Assembly (NCBI GenBank): GCA_964538505.1
Contig: CAZIDY010000004.1
Coordinates: 1 to 64,000, forward strand
Direction of reading: 5' to 3'
Length of the DNA stretch: 64,000 nucleotides
Source of the DNA: Zeimonas sp964538505
GTDB lineage: Bacteria > Pseudomonadota > Gammaproteobacteria > Burkholderiales > Burkholderiaceae_E
A program made the translations under genes and the position numbers. Shown here piece by piece: positions 7,941 to 16,900 of this stretch. Position 1 is the stretch's first letter, and every line of letters starts with the position of its first letter. The notes beneath the pieces are model-generated. The model was not told where the DNA came from. It saw only the letters and a program-made list of their open reading frames with translations, and did no database searches.

Positions 7941-8008
7941 CGCTACCGAGCGTTGCGTTTTCATTCGTGAAATCAGTTCGATGAGCGGAAACGCAACAAT
8001 CGGTAGCG
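7941..8008. repeat. 68-nt inverted repeat, copy b
   Basis: Same family as copy a: outer arms CGCTACCGA / TCGGTAGCG, core TTTTCATTCGTGA. The centre is less perfect (about seven unpaired positions). It is preceded by GCTGCACTCGCTTCCGAG, also found just left of copy a, so homology extends beyond the stem. It lies downstream of vapC. Confidence 0.85.
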
Positions 8009-8102
8009 ACGCCCGACTCAGGCGCTGGGTGCATGCGCCAGGCCGATCTCGAGCAATTGCGCAATCGTGTCTTTCAGTTTCTGTTCGCGCGCCGCCGCGC
8101 GC

Positions 8103-8233
8103 ATGCCCGTCGATGCCGCGGCGCGGCTTTTCCGCGAGAGAGGATTCGACGGCATCGGCGTTGCCGACCTCATGAAGGAGGTCGGCCTGACGCACGGCGG
8201 CTTCTATGGGCACTTCGCGTCCAGGGAAGACAC
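8103..8233 (+). pseudogene. N-terminal fragment of a TetR-family regulator
   Basis: Reads AARLFRERGFDGIGVADLMK followed by EVGLTHGGFYGHFASRED, the helix-turn-helix of TetR/AcrR repressors. The ligand-binding domain is missing: at about 8230 the sequence switches to an unrelated fragment in another frame. Confidence 0.75.
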
Positions 8234-8353
8234 GGCCTGCTCGCGCCCGACGACATCGCCGACACGTACTGGATGCTGCACTGCCAGAAGCGCAGCGCCT
8301 GGACCTTCGAGCTCGACCTGCGTCCCTGGCTCGAGCCCGTCACCAACTTCTGA
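8225..8353 (+). pseudogene. C-terminal fragment of a short-chain dehydrogenase
   Basis: The frame GLLAPDDIADTYWMLHCQKR followed by SAWTFELDLRPWLEPVTNF is the familiar tail of SDR oxidoreductases (PEDIA--Y--LH-Q-RSAWT-ELDLRPW). Everything before it, including the NAD-binding fold, is gone and replaced by a TetR fragment. It ends 11 nt before the isomerase gene, suggesting the complete SDR once formed an operon with it. Confidence 0.7.
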
Positions 8354-8364
8354 AGGAGGCCGAG

Positions 8365-8967
8365 ATGAGCCTGCAGGCCGATTTCTACTTCGACTACGGA
8401 AGCCCGACGAGCTACCTCGCCTGGGTCCAGCTACCGGGCATCGTCGAACGCACGGGCACGACGATCCACTACAAGCCGATCCTGCTCGGCGGCGTGCTGA
8501 AGGCAGCGGGCAACACGTCGCCGATGGACGTTCCCGCCAAGCGCAACTGGATGGCGAAGGACATGGCGTCGTTCGCGCGACGCTACGACGTGCCGTTCCG
8601 GCTCAACCCGCTCTTCCCGATTAACACGCTTGCGCTGATGCGCGGCGCGATCTACGCGCAGCGCGAAGGCTTTCTGCTTCCGTACTCCGAAGCGATGTTC
8701 CGCGCGATGTGGGTCGACACGCGCGATCTGTCGAATCCGAAGGAGATCGGCGAGGTGCTGACGCAGGCCGGACTCGATGCCGAACGACTGATGACGGGAG
8801 CGCAGGAACCCGGCATCAAGGAGACGTTGAAGGTAGAGACCGAGGCGGCCGTGCAGCGAGGCTTGTTCGGGGCGCCGGTGCTTTTCGTGGGCGAGGAGAT
8901 GTTCTTCGGGCAGGACCGGCTGCCGTATGCGGAGGAGTATCTGCGCAGCGCATCCATCGAACGGTAG
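8365..8967 (+). CDS. 2-hydroxychromene-2-carboxylate isomerase-like DsbA-family protein
   Basis: A 200-residue thioredoxin-fold protein. MSLQADFYFDYGSPTSYLAW with YKPILLGGVLKAAGN and the C-terminal GLFGAPVLFVGEEMFFGQDR match the kappa-class GST/NahD isomerase group. These are glutathione-dependent enzymes that isomerise hydroxychromene carboxylates in naphthalene-type degradation, or act in detoxification. The DsbA active-site CxxC is replaced by SPTS, as expected for NahD-like proteins. A strong ribosome site (GAAGGAGG) precedes the ATG. No other aromatic-degradation genes are nearby, so the substrate is unknown. Confidence 0.8.
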   Translation: MSLQADFYFDYGSPTSYLAWVQLPGIVERTGTTIHYKPILLGGVLKAAGNTSPMDVPAKRNWMAKDMASFARRYDVPFRLNPLFPINTLALMRGAIYAQREGFLLPYSEAMFRAMWVDTRDLSNPKEIGEVLTQAGLDAERLMTGAQEPGIKETLKVETEAAVQRGLFGAPVLFVGEEMFFGQDRLPYAEEYLRSASIER

Positions 8968-9018
8968 CAGCGCTACCTTCGGACGCCTTCTCGTTGCTGG
9001 AATCAGGTCAGTACCGAG

Positions 9019-9086
9019 CGCTACCGATGGTTGCGTTCTCATCTGTGAAATCGACCCCACGAGCGAAAACGCAACCATCGGTAGCG
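9019..9086. repeat. 68-nt inverted repeat, copy c
   Basis: Outer arms CGCTACCGATGGTTGCG / CGCAACCATCGGTAGCG pair without mismatch over 21 bp. The inner part (ATCTGTGAAATCGACCCCAC) has decayed. It lies in the convergent gap after the isomerase gene. Confidence 0.85.
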
Positions 9087-9162
9087 AAAGTCTGATTCCG
9101 TGACCCGGCCTCGCACAGACGGGACCGTCACCGCTCCATCAGCGATTCGGCATTCGACCGGG

Positions 9163-9300
9163 TCAGACGAGGGTGTTGGAGAGCTCGATCAGCAGGAACG
9201 CTTCGCTCTTCCACTTCGGGTCGAGGGTGTAGAGGGCCCGGGCATCCCGGGTGCGGTTGCCCTCGATCAGCAGGTAGGCGATGATGTTCGTGTCGACGAC
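9163..9300 (-). pseudogene. N-terminal fragment of a PIN-domain (VapC-like) toxin
   Basis: On the minus strand the frame reads VVDTNIIAYLLIEGNRTRDA, then RALYTLDPKWKSEAFLLIEL and SNTLV, ending at a TGA. This is the first 45 residues of a PIN toxin (VDTNIIAYL catalytic strand). The rest is missing. It follows the selO stop codon directly and in the same frame. Confidence 0.7.
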
Positions 9301-9303
9301 GCT

Positions 9304-10854
9304 TCAGGTTCCGCAGAAAGTGCGATACGCGGCCGTCTGTTCCGGCGGCGCGGGCTCGGCGTAGTACGCCTGCGCGGGCGACTCGTCGAACGGGCGGCGC
9401 AGCGCCGCCAGCAGCTGCTCGAAGGCCTCGAGGTCGTCCCCGTCGGACGCGCTCGCCAGCGCTTCCTCGACGCGATGGTTGCGCGGAATCACCCACGGAT
9501 TGACGCTGCGCATCCGTCGTGCGCGCTCCGAGCCCGCGGCCGATTCGATGGTGTCCGCCGCCGATCGCGCCGGCCTGCCGCTACCGGCGAGCGCGTCGTC
9601 GCGTGCACAGCGCGCATGCCATCGGCTCAGCCATGCCTCGAGCGGCCGGTCGTCGGCGAACAGCGCGCGCAGCGGCGCTTCGTTTCCCTGCGCCGCGTCG
9701 GCAAGCCGGCGCCAGGCGAGCGTGAAGTCGACACGCTGCGCCTGCAGCAGCTCCAGCCAGTCGTCGGCGAGCGCACGATCGCCCTGCGCCTCGTCCGCCG
9801 GCACGGAACGCAGCCCGAGCTTGGCGTGCAAGCCTGCGCGCAGCGCATCGTCGTACAGCCCGGGGAACGCATCGATCGGCACGGCGAGGCGCGCCACCGC
9901 CTCCCGCACGGCGGCCTCGTCCGCCGGATCGACGAGCAGCGGCACCAGGGTCTCGGCGAAACGCGCGAGATTCCAGCGCGCAATCCGCGGCTGGTTCGCA
10001 TAGGCGTAGCGGCCCATCTCGTCGATGCTGCTGAACACGGTCGCCGGGTCGTAGGCTTCGAGAAACGCGCACGGCCCGTAGTCGATCGTCTCGCCCGACA
10101 CCGTCATGTTGTCGGTGTTCATCACGCCGTGCAGGAAGCCGACGTTCATCCACTGCGCCACGAGCCGCGCCTGGCGTCGCGCCACCGCCTCCAGCAGCCC
10201 GAGGTAGCGATCCGGATCGCCGGCAAGCCCGGGATCGTGGCGCCGGATCGCGTATTCGGCGAGCCGGCGCAGCGTGTCGCGATCGTCGCGCGCCGCGAAG
10301 AACTCGAAGGTGCCCACGCGCAGGTGGCTCGATGCGACGCGCGTGAGCACCGCTCCGGGCAGCGGCCGTTCACGGAAGACCGGCTCGCCGGTGGCGACGG
10401 CGGCAAGCGCGCGCGTCGTCGGAATCCCCAGCGCGTGCATCGACTCGCCGATCAGCACTTCGCGCAACACCGGACCGACCGCTGCCCGGCCGTCGCCGCC
10501 CCGCGAGAAAGGCGTGCGCCCCGAACCCTTCAGGGCAATGTCGCGCCGCTTTCCGCAACGGTCGACGACTTCGCCCAGCAGCAGTGCACGCCCGTCGCCG
10601 AGTTGCGGCGAGAACCCGCCGAACTGATGCCCGGCGTACGCCTGCGCGATCGGTTCGGCGCCCTCGGGCACCGCGTTACCGGCGAAGAGCGCCTCGCCGA
10701 GGGGGCTGTCGAGCGCATCGGCATCGAGCCGGAGCTCCGCGGCGAGCTCGCGATTGAAGAACAGCAGCCGCGGCTGCGACACCGGCACCGGCTGCCACGA
10801 CACATAAGTGCCGGCAAGCTCGCGCGCATACGTGTTGTCGAAAGCGAAGGGCAT
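9304..10854 (-). CDS. selO: Protein adenylyltransferase SelO (YdiU family)
   Basis: A 516-residue pseudokinase that transfers AMP from ATP to Ser/Thr/Tyr of target proteins in oxidative-stress responses. Visible family blocks are YAGHQFGGFSPQLGDGRALL, IALKGSGRTPFSRGGDGRAA, ESMHALGIPTTRALA, and the metal-binding/catalytic segment HGVMNTDNMTVSGETIDYGP. The C-terminus is YRTFCGT with an ordinary TGA stop after Thr, so no selenocysteine is needed. Start chosen at ATG 10854 (MPFAFDNTYARELAG), which matches the family's beginning; a longer in-frame start at 10905 exists. Confidence 0.9.
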   Translation of the reverse strand: MPFAFDNTYARELAGTYVSWQPVPVSQPRLLFFNRELAAELRLDADALDSPLGEALFAGNAVPEGAEPIAQAYAGHQFGGFSPQLGDGRALLLGEVVDRCGKRRDIALKGSGRTPFSRGGDGRAAVGPVLREVLIGESMHALGIPTTRALAAVATGEPVFRERPLPGAVLTRVASSHLRVGTFEFFAARDDRDTLRRLAEYAIRRHDPGLAGDPDRYLGLLEAVARRQARLVAQWMNVGFLHGVMNTDNMTVSGETIDYGPCAFLEAYDPATVFSSIDEMGRYAYANQPRIARWNLARFAETLVPLLVDPADEAAVREAVARLAVPIDAFPGLYDDALRAGLHAKLGLRSVPADEAQGDRALADDWLELLQAQRVDFTLAWRRLADAAQGNEAPLRALFADDRPLEAWLSRWHARCARDDALAGSGRPARSAADTIESAAGSERARRMRSVNPWVIPRNHRVEEALASASDGDDLEAFEQLLAALRRPFDESPAQAYYAEPAPPEQTAAYRTFCGT

Positions 10855-10998
10855 CCGGTGCGTCGTGGCGGCATCGGGTCGGAGGGCCCGCCACGATGCA
10901 TACATAGTCTATAACTCGACGGGAGCGCATCGCCCACGCCATCACCGGGTTCGCGGCTTCGACTATCGTGATGCCGCACGAAACAACGGAGCGACCGA

Positions 10999-11754
10999 AT
11001 GAACAACCGCTTCACCGACCGGATCGCGCTGGTCGCGGGCGGCACGGGCGCATTGGGACGCGCGGTGAGCCTCGCGCTGCGGGACGAGGGCGCACGGGTG
11101 ATCGTCACCTACCGGCAGCAGGAGGCATTCGATCTCCTGCAAAGCGCGGCGGGCGCCGACCGCGACCCGCGCATCGAAGGCCACCGGATCGATGTCACCA
11201 ACGAAGCGGCGATGCGCGCGCTCGTCGAAGACATCGACGCACGACACGGCGGCCTCGACGTGCTGGTCAACACGGTGGGCGGATACATCGGCAACGTGAA
11301 ACTGTGGGAATCCGATCCGCAGGTGCTCGACCGCATGCTCGCACTCAATCTGCGTTCGGGCTTCGTGCTGTCGCGCGTGGTGGTTCCGTCGATGCTGGAA
11401 CGGGGCCGTGGCGCGATCGTGAACGTCGCGGCCACGGCAGCACTCGATCCGCCCGCCGGCGCGGCCGCGTACGCCGCCTCCAAGGCGGCGGCGCTCGCAT
11501 TGCTGCACTCGCTGGCCGCGGAACTCGAAGGCAGCGGCGTACGGGTGAACTCGGTTCTTCCGGCCATCATCGATACGCCATCCAACCGCGACGCAATGCC
11601 CGACGCCGACTTCGCGAAATGGCCGAAGCCCGAGGACATCGCGCGCGTGATTCTTTTCCTGTGCAGCGACGAGGCTTGCGTAGTGCACGGCGCGGCGCTG
11701 CCGATTGCGCGGGCCGCGGCCGGTGCGGTATCGAGGACGCGCGGATCGTCGTGA
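10999..11754 (+). CDS. Short-chain dehydrogenase/reductase
   Basis: A 251-residue SDR. The nucleotide-binding glycine motif is GGTGALGR (about residues 14-21, in place of TGxxxGxG), followed by LVNTVGGYIG (NAG-like) and the catalytic Ser/Tyr/Lys region around NVAATAALDPPAGAAAYAAS with YAASKAA. At the usual serine position the segment reads NVAATAAL, so the catalytic Ser may be replaced by Thr or Ala. The C-terminus (AAGAVSRTRGSS) looks frayed. Substrate unknown. It is transcribed away from selO with a 144-nt gap and followed by a 68-nt inverted repeat. Confidence 0.8.
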   Translation: MNNRFTDRIALVAGGTGALGRAVSLALRDEGARVIVTYRQQEAFDLLQSAAGADRDPRIEGHRIDVTNEAAMRALVEDIDARHGGLDVLVNTVGGYIGNVKLWESDPQVLDRMLALNLRSGFVLSRVVVPSMLERGRGAIVNVAATAALDPPAGAAAYAASKAAALALLHSLAAELEGSGVRVNSVLPAIIDTPSNRDAMPDADFAKWPKPEDIARVILFLCSDEACVVHGAALPIARAAAGAVSRTRGSS

Positions 11755-11816
11755 AAGAGCGAGCCAGACCGATCGTCACGTGAAGAACTCGGGCCGAACG
11801 AACATCACCGCACGAG

Positions 11817-11884
11817 CGCTACCCGTCGATGCGTTTTCATTCGTGGGATCGGTACCACGAGTGGAAACGCAACAACCGGTAGCG
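11817..11884. repeat. 68-nt inverted repeat, copy d
   Basis: Core TTTTCATTCGTGGGATC|GGTACCACGAGTGG with outer arms CGCTACC / GGTAGCG; about four mismatches in 34 positions. It lies between the SDR gene and the XRE regulator, same orientation as the other copies. Confidence 0.85.
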
Positions 11885-11931
11885 ACGCCTGACTCACACC
11901 GGACGGTGGGACGCTCCATCCGTTGACCGAA

Positions 11932-11949
11932 TGTGCTTTATATAGCACA
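11932..11949 (+). promoter_or_regulatory. Operator-like inverted repeat before the XRE/AbiEii pair
   Basis: TGTGCT and AGCACA (11932-11937, 11944-11949) flank six A/T bases (TTATAT), 8 bp before the ATG. TTGACC at 11923 could be a -35 element. A palindrome here fits autorepression by the encoded HTH protein. Confidence 0.5.
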
Positions 11950-11957
11950 CTAGCTTC

Positions 11958-12434
11958 ATGCTATTGATCGAAATCGGCCGTGAACTCAGGCAGCTACGAC
12001 TTGCCGCCGGCTTGACCCAGGCGCATCTGGCCAGCTTGGCCGGCGTCAGTCGCGAAACGCTCAGCCGAATCGAGAACGGCACCTACAACGACATCGGGAT
12101 CAAGAAACTTCAGGCACTGCTCGAACTCGTCGGCGGCGAACTCATCGCGCGTCCCGCTCGGAAGGCGAAGGGTCCCGACTTCATCCGACGCGCGGTCACT
12201 ACCGCCAACATCAGCTTGCGCGACCGTCTGTACGCCGACGAGCTGGTCCAGGCACTGGTGACCGGCAACGTTCCTCCCGGCAGGGACGCGCATCTGCAAA
12301 CGGTCCTCGAGGAGTCGTCCGCAGAAAACCTGACAGGGCTTATCGAGCAGGTCGGGAAACTCGCCCGCGATCCGGATCGGGTCGATGCTGGCGCAAAGAA
12401 CCTGCAGAAAAAGCTCGGCATCGAGACGCAGTGA
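11958..12434 (+). CDS. XRE-family HTH antitoxin/regulator
   Basis: A 158-residue protein. Residues 5-55 form an XRE helix-turn-helix (IGRELRQLRLAAGLTQAHLA, then SLAGVSRETLSRIENG and an IKKLQALLELVGGEL extension). The remaining 100 residues are helical with no recognised domain. Its last four bases overlap the GTG of the AbiEii-like gene, the typical antitoxin-toxin coupling of type IV AbiE-like modules, although the usual AbiEi has a winged helix instead. The upstream palindrome at 11932 is the likely autoregulatory site. Confidence 0.75.
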   Translation: MLLIEIGRELRQLRLAAGLTQAHLASLAGVSRETLSRIENGTYNDIGIKKLQALLELVGGELIARPARKAKGPDFIRRAVTTANISLRDRLYADELVQALVTGNVPPGRDAHLQTVLEESSAENLTGLIEQVGKLARDPDRVDAGAKNLQKKLGIETQ

Positions 12435-12895
12435 AGAGCTTTCGACTTGATTTCCCTTCCGACGTGCTCTTCGAGCGGATGCTGCGCATCGTCGACGATG
12501 CCGGTGCGCGATACGGTCGGTTATTCCCATGGACTTTCGGGGGCGGAACGGTCCTGGCCCTGCGGCACAGACACCGATTCAGCAAAGACATCGATATCTT
12601 CGTGCCCGACCCCCAGTACCTCGGCTATCTGTCGCCGCGATTGTCCGATGTGGCTGCAGAGGAGAATCCCGACTACGAAGAAGGCGCCGAGTTTCTGAAA
12701 CTGCGCTATAGCGAAGGGGAGATCGACTTCGTCGTTGCACAGTTGCTCACGCCAGCTGGCGCGGAGCCGGCGGTCGTCGACGGCCGAACGACCAACCTCG
12801 AAACGGACGTCGAAATCGTCGCGAAGAAGCTGCATTACCGAGGCAGTCACTTCAAGGCTCGGGATCTGTTCGATCTGGTTCGCTCGGACCGATGA
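12431..12895 (+). CDS. AbiEii-like nucleotidyltransferase, C-terminally truncated
   Basis: A 154-residue protein starting at GTG. TFGGGTVLALRHRHRFSKDI followed by DIFV is the nucleotidyltransferase motif (GG-hx-D-D) of AbiEii/AbiGii toxins, and EIVAKKLHYRGSHFKARDLF is the second conserved block. Family proteins usually run on for another 50-100 residues after ARDLFDL. Here the frame stops almost at once (VRSDR), exactly where it meets a truncated HigA gene on the other strand. The catalytic core is intact, so activity is possible but unproven. Confidence 0.7.
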   Translation: MKSFRLDFPSDVLFERMLRIVDDAGARYGRLFPWTFGGGTVLALRHRHRFSKDIDIFVPDPQYLGYLSPRLSDVAAEENPDYEEGAEFLKLRYSEGEIDFVVAQLLTPAGAEPAVVDGRTTNLETDVEIVAKKLHYRGSHFKARDLFDLVRSDR

Positions 12896-13127
12896 AAGGC
12901 TCCAGATCGCGGGGCGTCAGTCCCTCCTGCTCCATGCGAAACCGGATGGCCTCCACCGGATCTGCGGGTCCGAAGTCGTAGTGCCTGTTCTCGTAGGCCT
13001 CGACGAACGCCACCAAGACGTCGCGCTCATCGGCCTGCGCGGTCCCCTCTTCGGCCTGGAGAATCTTCTCCAGGCGACCGAACACCTTCTTCAGGTCATC
13101 GTCGTTTCGGATCGGCTTGATAGCCAT
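12852..13127 (-). pseudogene. Truncated HigA-type antitoxin
   Basis: MAIKPIRNDDDLKKVFGRLE and VEAYENRHYDFGPADPVEAI, RFRMEQEGLTPRDLEPFIG match the N-terminal part of HigA antitoxins of the HigBA family. In complete members the helix-turn-helix DNA-binding part follows EPFIG. Here it is replaced by SEPDRTDPEP, which is antisense to the end of the AbiEii-like gene. The antitoxin has therefore lost DNA binding. Confidence 0.75.
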
Positions 13128-13197
13128 TTTCTCTCCCCACGTCGATGCGGTCGTACTGCGCATGCGTTCCGACGAACTTCATCCAGATCCCCGCCTG
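13091..13197 (-). pseudogene. C-terminal remnant of a HigB-type toxin
   Basis: On the minus strand, just upstream of the HigA start and overlapping it, the frame reads AGIWMKFVGTHAQYDRIDV. This is the conserved end of HigB mRNA interferases (KFVGTHAEYDKIDA). The first 80 or so residues are missing; beyond 13200 the sequence is unrelated. Confidence 0.65.
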
Positions 13198-13382
13198 ATC
13201 CTGCACTTCGCTTGCGCGCATTCGCTCACGTTCGCTTCAGGACGCACCATGCAACCGATACTACCGTCGACGAACTCGTCCTTCTGCCGAGCGACGATCA
13301 GGGACGAGCTGTGGCAAGGCTGGCCGCGAGACGGTTCTCCCAGCAACGCGAATTTCTCGATCCGTTCGTGGAGCATTGAGCC

Positions 13383-13679
13383 ATGGAACTGCCCGTCGAT
13401 CGGGACGAACTTTCGAAGCTGTGCCGCAGGCACCGCATCCGCCGTCTCTCGCTCTTCGGTTCGGCGCTGCGAGGGACCGACAGGCCCGATAGCGACGTGG
13501 ATTTGCTCGTCGAGTTCGAGGAGGGTGCGGCACCCGGTTTCATCGCTCTCGCCGGCATCGAAGAGGAGCTATCCGGATTGTTCGGAGGACGGCGAATTGA
13601 TCTGCGCACGCCCGCGGACCTCAGTCCGCACTTCCGCGGCGAAGTGGTGAAGTCGGCGGTCGTTCAATATGCGGAATGA
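13383..13679 (+). CDS. MNT-type minimal nucleotidyltransferase (orphan antitoxin)
   Basis: A 98-residue protein with the minimal nucleotidyltransferase signature LSLFGSALRGTDRPDSDVDL (GS-x9-DxD) and RIDLRTPADLSPHFR. MntA proteins AMPylate and neutralise HEPN RNase toxins. The HEPN (DUF86) partner that normally adjoins is not present on either side. A short in-frame tail (LPSDDQGRAVARLAARRFSQ ... FVEH, ending at 13379) lies directly upstream and may be the remnant of the former neighbour. Signature residues are intact. Confidence 0.8.
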   Translation: MELPVDRDELSKLCRRHRIRRLSLFGSALRGTDRPDSDVDLLVEFEEGAAPGFIALAGIEEELSGLFGGRRIDLRTPADLSPHFRGEVVKSAVVQYAE

Positions 13680-13689
13680 CGATCGTATT

Positions 13690-13739
13690 CGCGGCGCTGC
13701 TCCCACCTGCGCTTCCTCGAGGAAGCGAACCGGTTTCAC
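13690..13739 (-). pseudogene. Start fragment of a RelE/ParE-like toxin
   Basis: A GTG at 13739 overlaps the stop of the antitoxin at 13736 (GTGA) and opens VKPVRFLEEAQ, which resembles the opening of RelE/ParE toxins. Homology ends after about 12 codons, where the MNT gene region begins. The antitoxin is therefore left without a toxin. Confidence 0.5.
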
Positions 13740-13939
13740 TGGGTGAGGCGACGTGCAGCCGCAAAGACCTCTTCGGCGGGGATGAGCCTGGCCTCGCCCC
13801 GTTCGTACTTCGCGATGCGATCCGCGATCTCGACCTCCCATGCAGCCCGGACTTCCGGATCAGCGTCACGCTCGACCGACTCGAGCAATTCTTGATGCGT
13901 CACGCTTATCTGCGGCCATTGCACCGATGGATGAGTCAT
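13736..13939 (-). CDS. Addiction-module antitoxin (RelB-like, stabilisation protein family)
   Basis: A 67-residue helical protein with WEVEIADRIAKYERGEARLI then PAEEVFAAARRL, the typical C-terminal pattern of putative addiction-module antitoxins. Its toxin is reduced to a dozen codons downstream, so it is orphaned. Its first 74 bases overlap the 3' end of the large helicase gene in a different frame, so either that gene's tail is a late extension or the antitoxin was inserted next to it. Confidence 0.65.
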   Translation of the reverse strand: MTHPSVQWPQISVTHQELLESVERDADPEVRAAWEVEIADRIAKYERGEARLIPAEEVFAAARRLTQ

Positions 13940-16900
13940 CGGGCGGCTCCACCGCTTCGACCAGCACCACCTCCCACCGATCCACCCGAACAGAGTCGAG
14001 ATACGCCGGCGCCGACTGCTCGCGCGCGCGCACCATGACGCTCGTCACCTTCGCCGCATAACGGCCTCCCGGAAGGCTGGTGTTCTTCGACAACTTCCCG
14101 ACCACGTGACCATCCGCAGTCACCATCTCGGTGTCGCGAATCTGCACCGCATCACCCGGCTCCAGGCACGCGATGTCGCCATGCACGCGATGCCCGTCCG
14201 GATGCCGACCAGCGAAGCCGATGTCGACGTCCGCCGGGTTCAGCGCGCGATATCGTGTCTGCAACTCCGGTCGTATGTGCAGCGTTGCCTCCGGACGAAC
14301 GGCGACCACGCTTTCCACCGCATCGAGGTCGCCAAGGAACGGATTCGACGCCGTGTCCGCGCGAAACACCGTCAACGTCTCCTTCGCGCGCGTCATCGAT
14401 ACGTAGAGCAACCGGCGTTCGTCCTCCGCGCGGCTCCAGTCGCCGCAATCCATCACGATCACGTGTCGGAACTCGAGTCCCTTGGCACGATGCGCAGTCA
14501 TCAGGCGCAGGGCGTCGAGGCTGCCGTCGCGGCGCGCGGCGCCCGAGCTTTCGTAGAGCCAGTCGACAACTTCGCGCAGTGGCAGGCTCGTCTGCGGAAA
14601 CGCCAGTTTCAGATCGACCGCCGCGGCGCACAGATCCTGCCATGCCGGGTTCGCAGGCTGTGCGCGCAAGCGTGCGCGAAGCCATCGCGCAAGCACCGCA
14701 GGCAGCAGCAGGGCCTTGCGATAGCCGCGCACGACATCGAGCGTCCGCCTTCCCTCACGAGACTGCATGAGCGAGATCGCACCGCCCGCCTCCTGCGGCT
14801 TCACGATCGAATAGCGGATCCCGTCGATCTCGCACAGCGCCTGCATCGGCTCGAGCGTCTCGTGCGTACGCGCGAGCACCGCGATGTCGCCGAGCGCGGT
14901 GTCGGGCACAAGCCGGCGGATGCGGCCGATCTCCGCCGCGACGAGCTGCGCCTGCCGGTTCGCATCGCCGGGCGCCGTGATCAGCCGCACGCGTCCACGA
15001 TTCTCCGGATCGACGCTGCTCCAGCGCCCACCGGGCAAATGATCGGCGCGCCGCGCGTCGATGCGGATCGGGTGATCGATCTTCATCCGGTCGCGCGCCG
15101 ACTGGATCACGTGATTGGCCGCGGTGATAATGTGCTGCGTCGAGCGGTAGTTCTCGACCAGGTACGTGATCTCGGCGTCGTAGTCGTTCCGGAAGCGCCG
15201 GATGAACTCGACGCTGGCGCCGTTGAACGCGTAGATGTTCTGATCGTCGTCGCCCACCGCCATGATGCTCAGTCGGCCGTCGGCGTCCGGCAGGCGGCGG
15301 CCCGCGAGCGCGCTCACCAGTGCGTACTGCACGCGGTTGATGTCCTGGTACTCGTCGACGAAGATGTACTCGTAGCCCTGCAGCAGACGATCGCGCGCCT
15401 CGTCGGCGTCGGTGAACGCGTCGGTGCGCCCCTCGAGCAGATCGACCGCGTCGCCGAGCAGCCTGTCGAAGTCGATCGTGCGACCCTGCAGCTCCGATCC
15501 GGCGAGGCTCGTGCCGGTGAGTCGCAGCGCCAGCGCGTGATAGGTCAACACCGTGACGCCCTGCGCGTCGTCGCCCACCAGCGCGAACAGACGACGCCGC
15601 AACTCGGCGGCCGCGCTGCGGTTGAAGGCCAGCGCGATGATGCGCGCGCCGGCGATGCGCCGTACGCGCAGCAGGTACGCGATGCGGTGCACCAGCACCC
15701 GCGTCTTGCCCGAGCCCGGGCCCGCGAGCACCAGGTGGTTGCCGCGATCGGGCTTCTTCACCAGCTCCTGCTGCACCGGATTGCGCAGCGCGTCGACGAT
15801 GCGCCGGTACGAGTCGTCGGTGGTCGCCAGCTCGAGCAGCTCGGTGCGGCCCTTGAAGAACTCCTTCACGAAACGCTTGCGCGGCCAGGTGAAGTAGGCG
15901 GCGACGAGCGCGAGCGCGCCGGCCGTCTTCTGCGCACCGACCTTCGCGTACTCGTGCATCACGTGCGTCTGGAACGTGCGCTCGCGGTAGTGCTCCTGCA
16001 GCGGCGCGTAGTCTTCCTTCCGGAAGCGGCGTTTCGGGTCTTCGCCCGTCATCTCGATCGTCATCGCCGCGCGAAATACGGCGCGGCCCTTGTCGAGCTG
16101 GATGACGACGGTTTCGTGCAGGTACAGCAGCGCGTGCTCGAGCGCCGTCGCCGGTTCGCGGATGCTGCTGCGAAGGTCGAGATCGGCGTCGATCGCCTCC
16201 AGCAGCTCCTTCGCCTTGCATTCGACGAGGTAGTTCGCCTGCCGCGTTTCCGCCGGAACCTTCGACATCAGGCAGGCGAGCACCACGCGCGAAACGGCCC
16301 GTCGGCGATCGCAGATCTCGCGGATGTTCTGCCAGCTTCGATGCAGCTCGATGCGCAGGCTGTCGGCGCCCACCCTGCGCACCTGCATCGCGCTGCGCCG
16401 CTCGTGGCCCGAGCCGAAGTTCTCGGTGAGCGTGCGGATGCACTTGTAGAGCTGCTCCGGATTCACGCTCGGGTCGCCCTCGGGCAGATCCATCCGGCGA
16501 CGCAGCTCGGAGCACATCGGGCGAATGCTCAACAACTGCGGCGTGCCGTCGGTGTCGGCGTCGGGCGCCTGCTCGGTCATCAGTTGCAGCAGTGCGCGCT
16601 CGAAACGATCGAGCCGCTCGAGCGCCTTGTCGGACGCGCCGTTCACGCCCTTGGTGACGGTGGCCGTCAGCCCGAGATCGTTGGCGAGAATGCCGAGCTG
16701 CTCGAGACCGTGCAGGATGCGAAAGCAATCCTCCGGCGCGATCCCAGCCTCGAGCTGCAGGTCGTCGGTGCTCAACCCGTCGGGGGTCGGGTTGCGGTAG
16801 AGCGCTGTCGCGACCGCCTCGTAATGCTCGCGGTCCTCGTTCTTCAGTGAAGCCGACCGGATCTTCGCGAGCGCTTCGCCGAGCAACGCCACGCGCAGAC

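Noticed and set aside
9304..9330. Selenocysteine at the end of SelO
   Set aside because: The stop TGA follows FCGT and no SECIS-like element or sel genes were seen; continuation is just a PIN fragment in the same frame.
14106..16850. A 914-codon open frame on the plus strand opposite the RecQ-UvrD gene
   Set aside because: It is arginine/histidine/leucine-rich with no domain and mirrors the coding periodicity of the real gene on the other strand.
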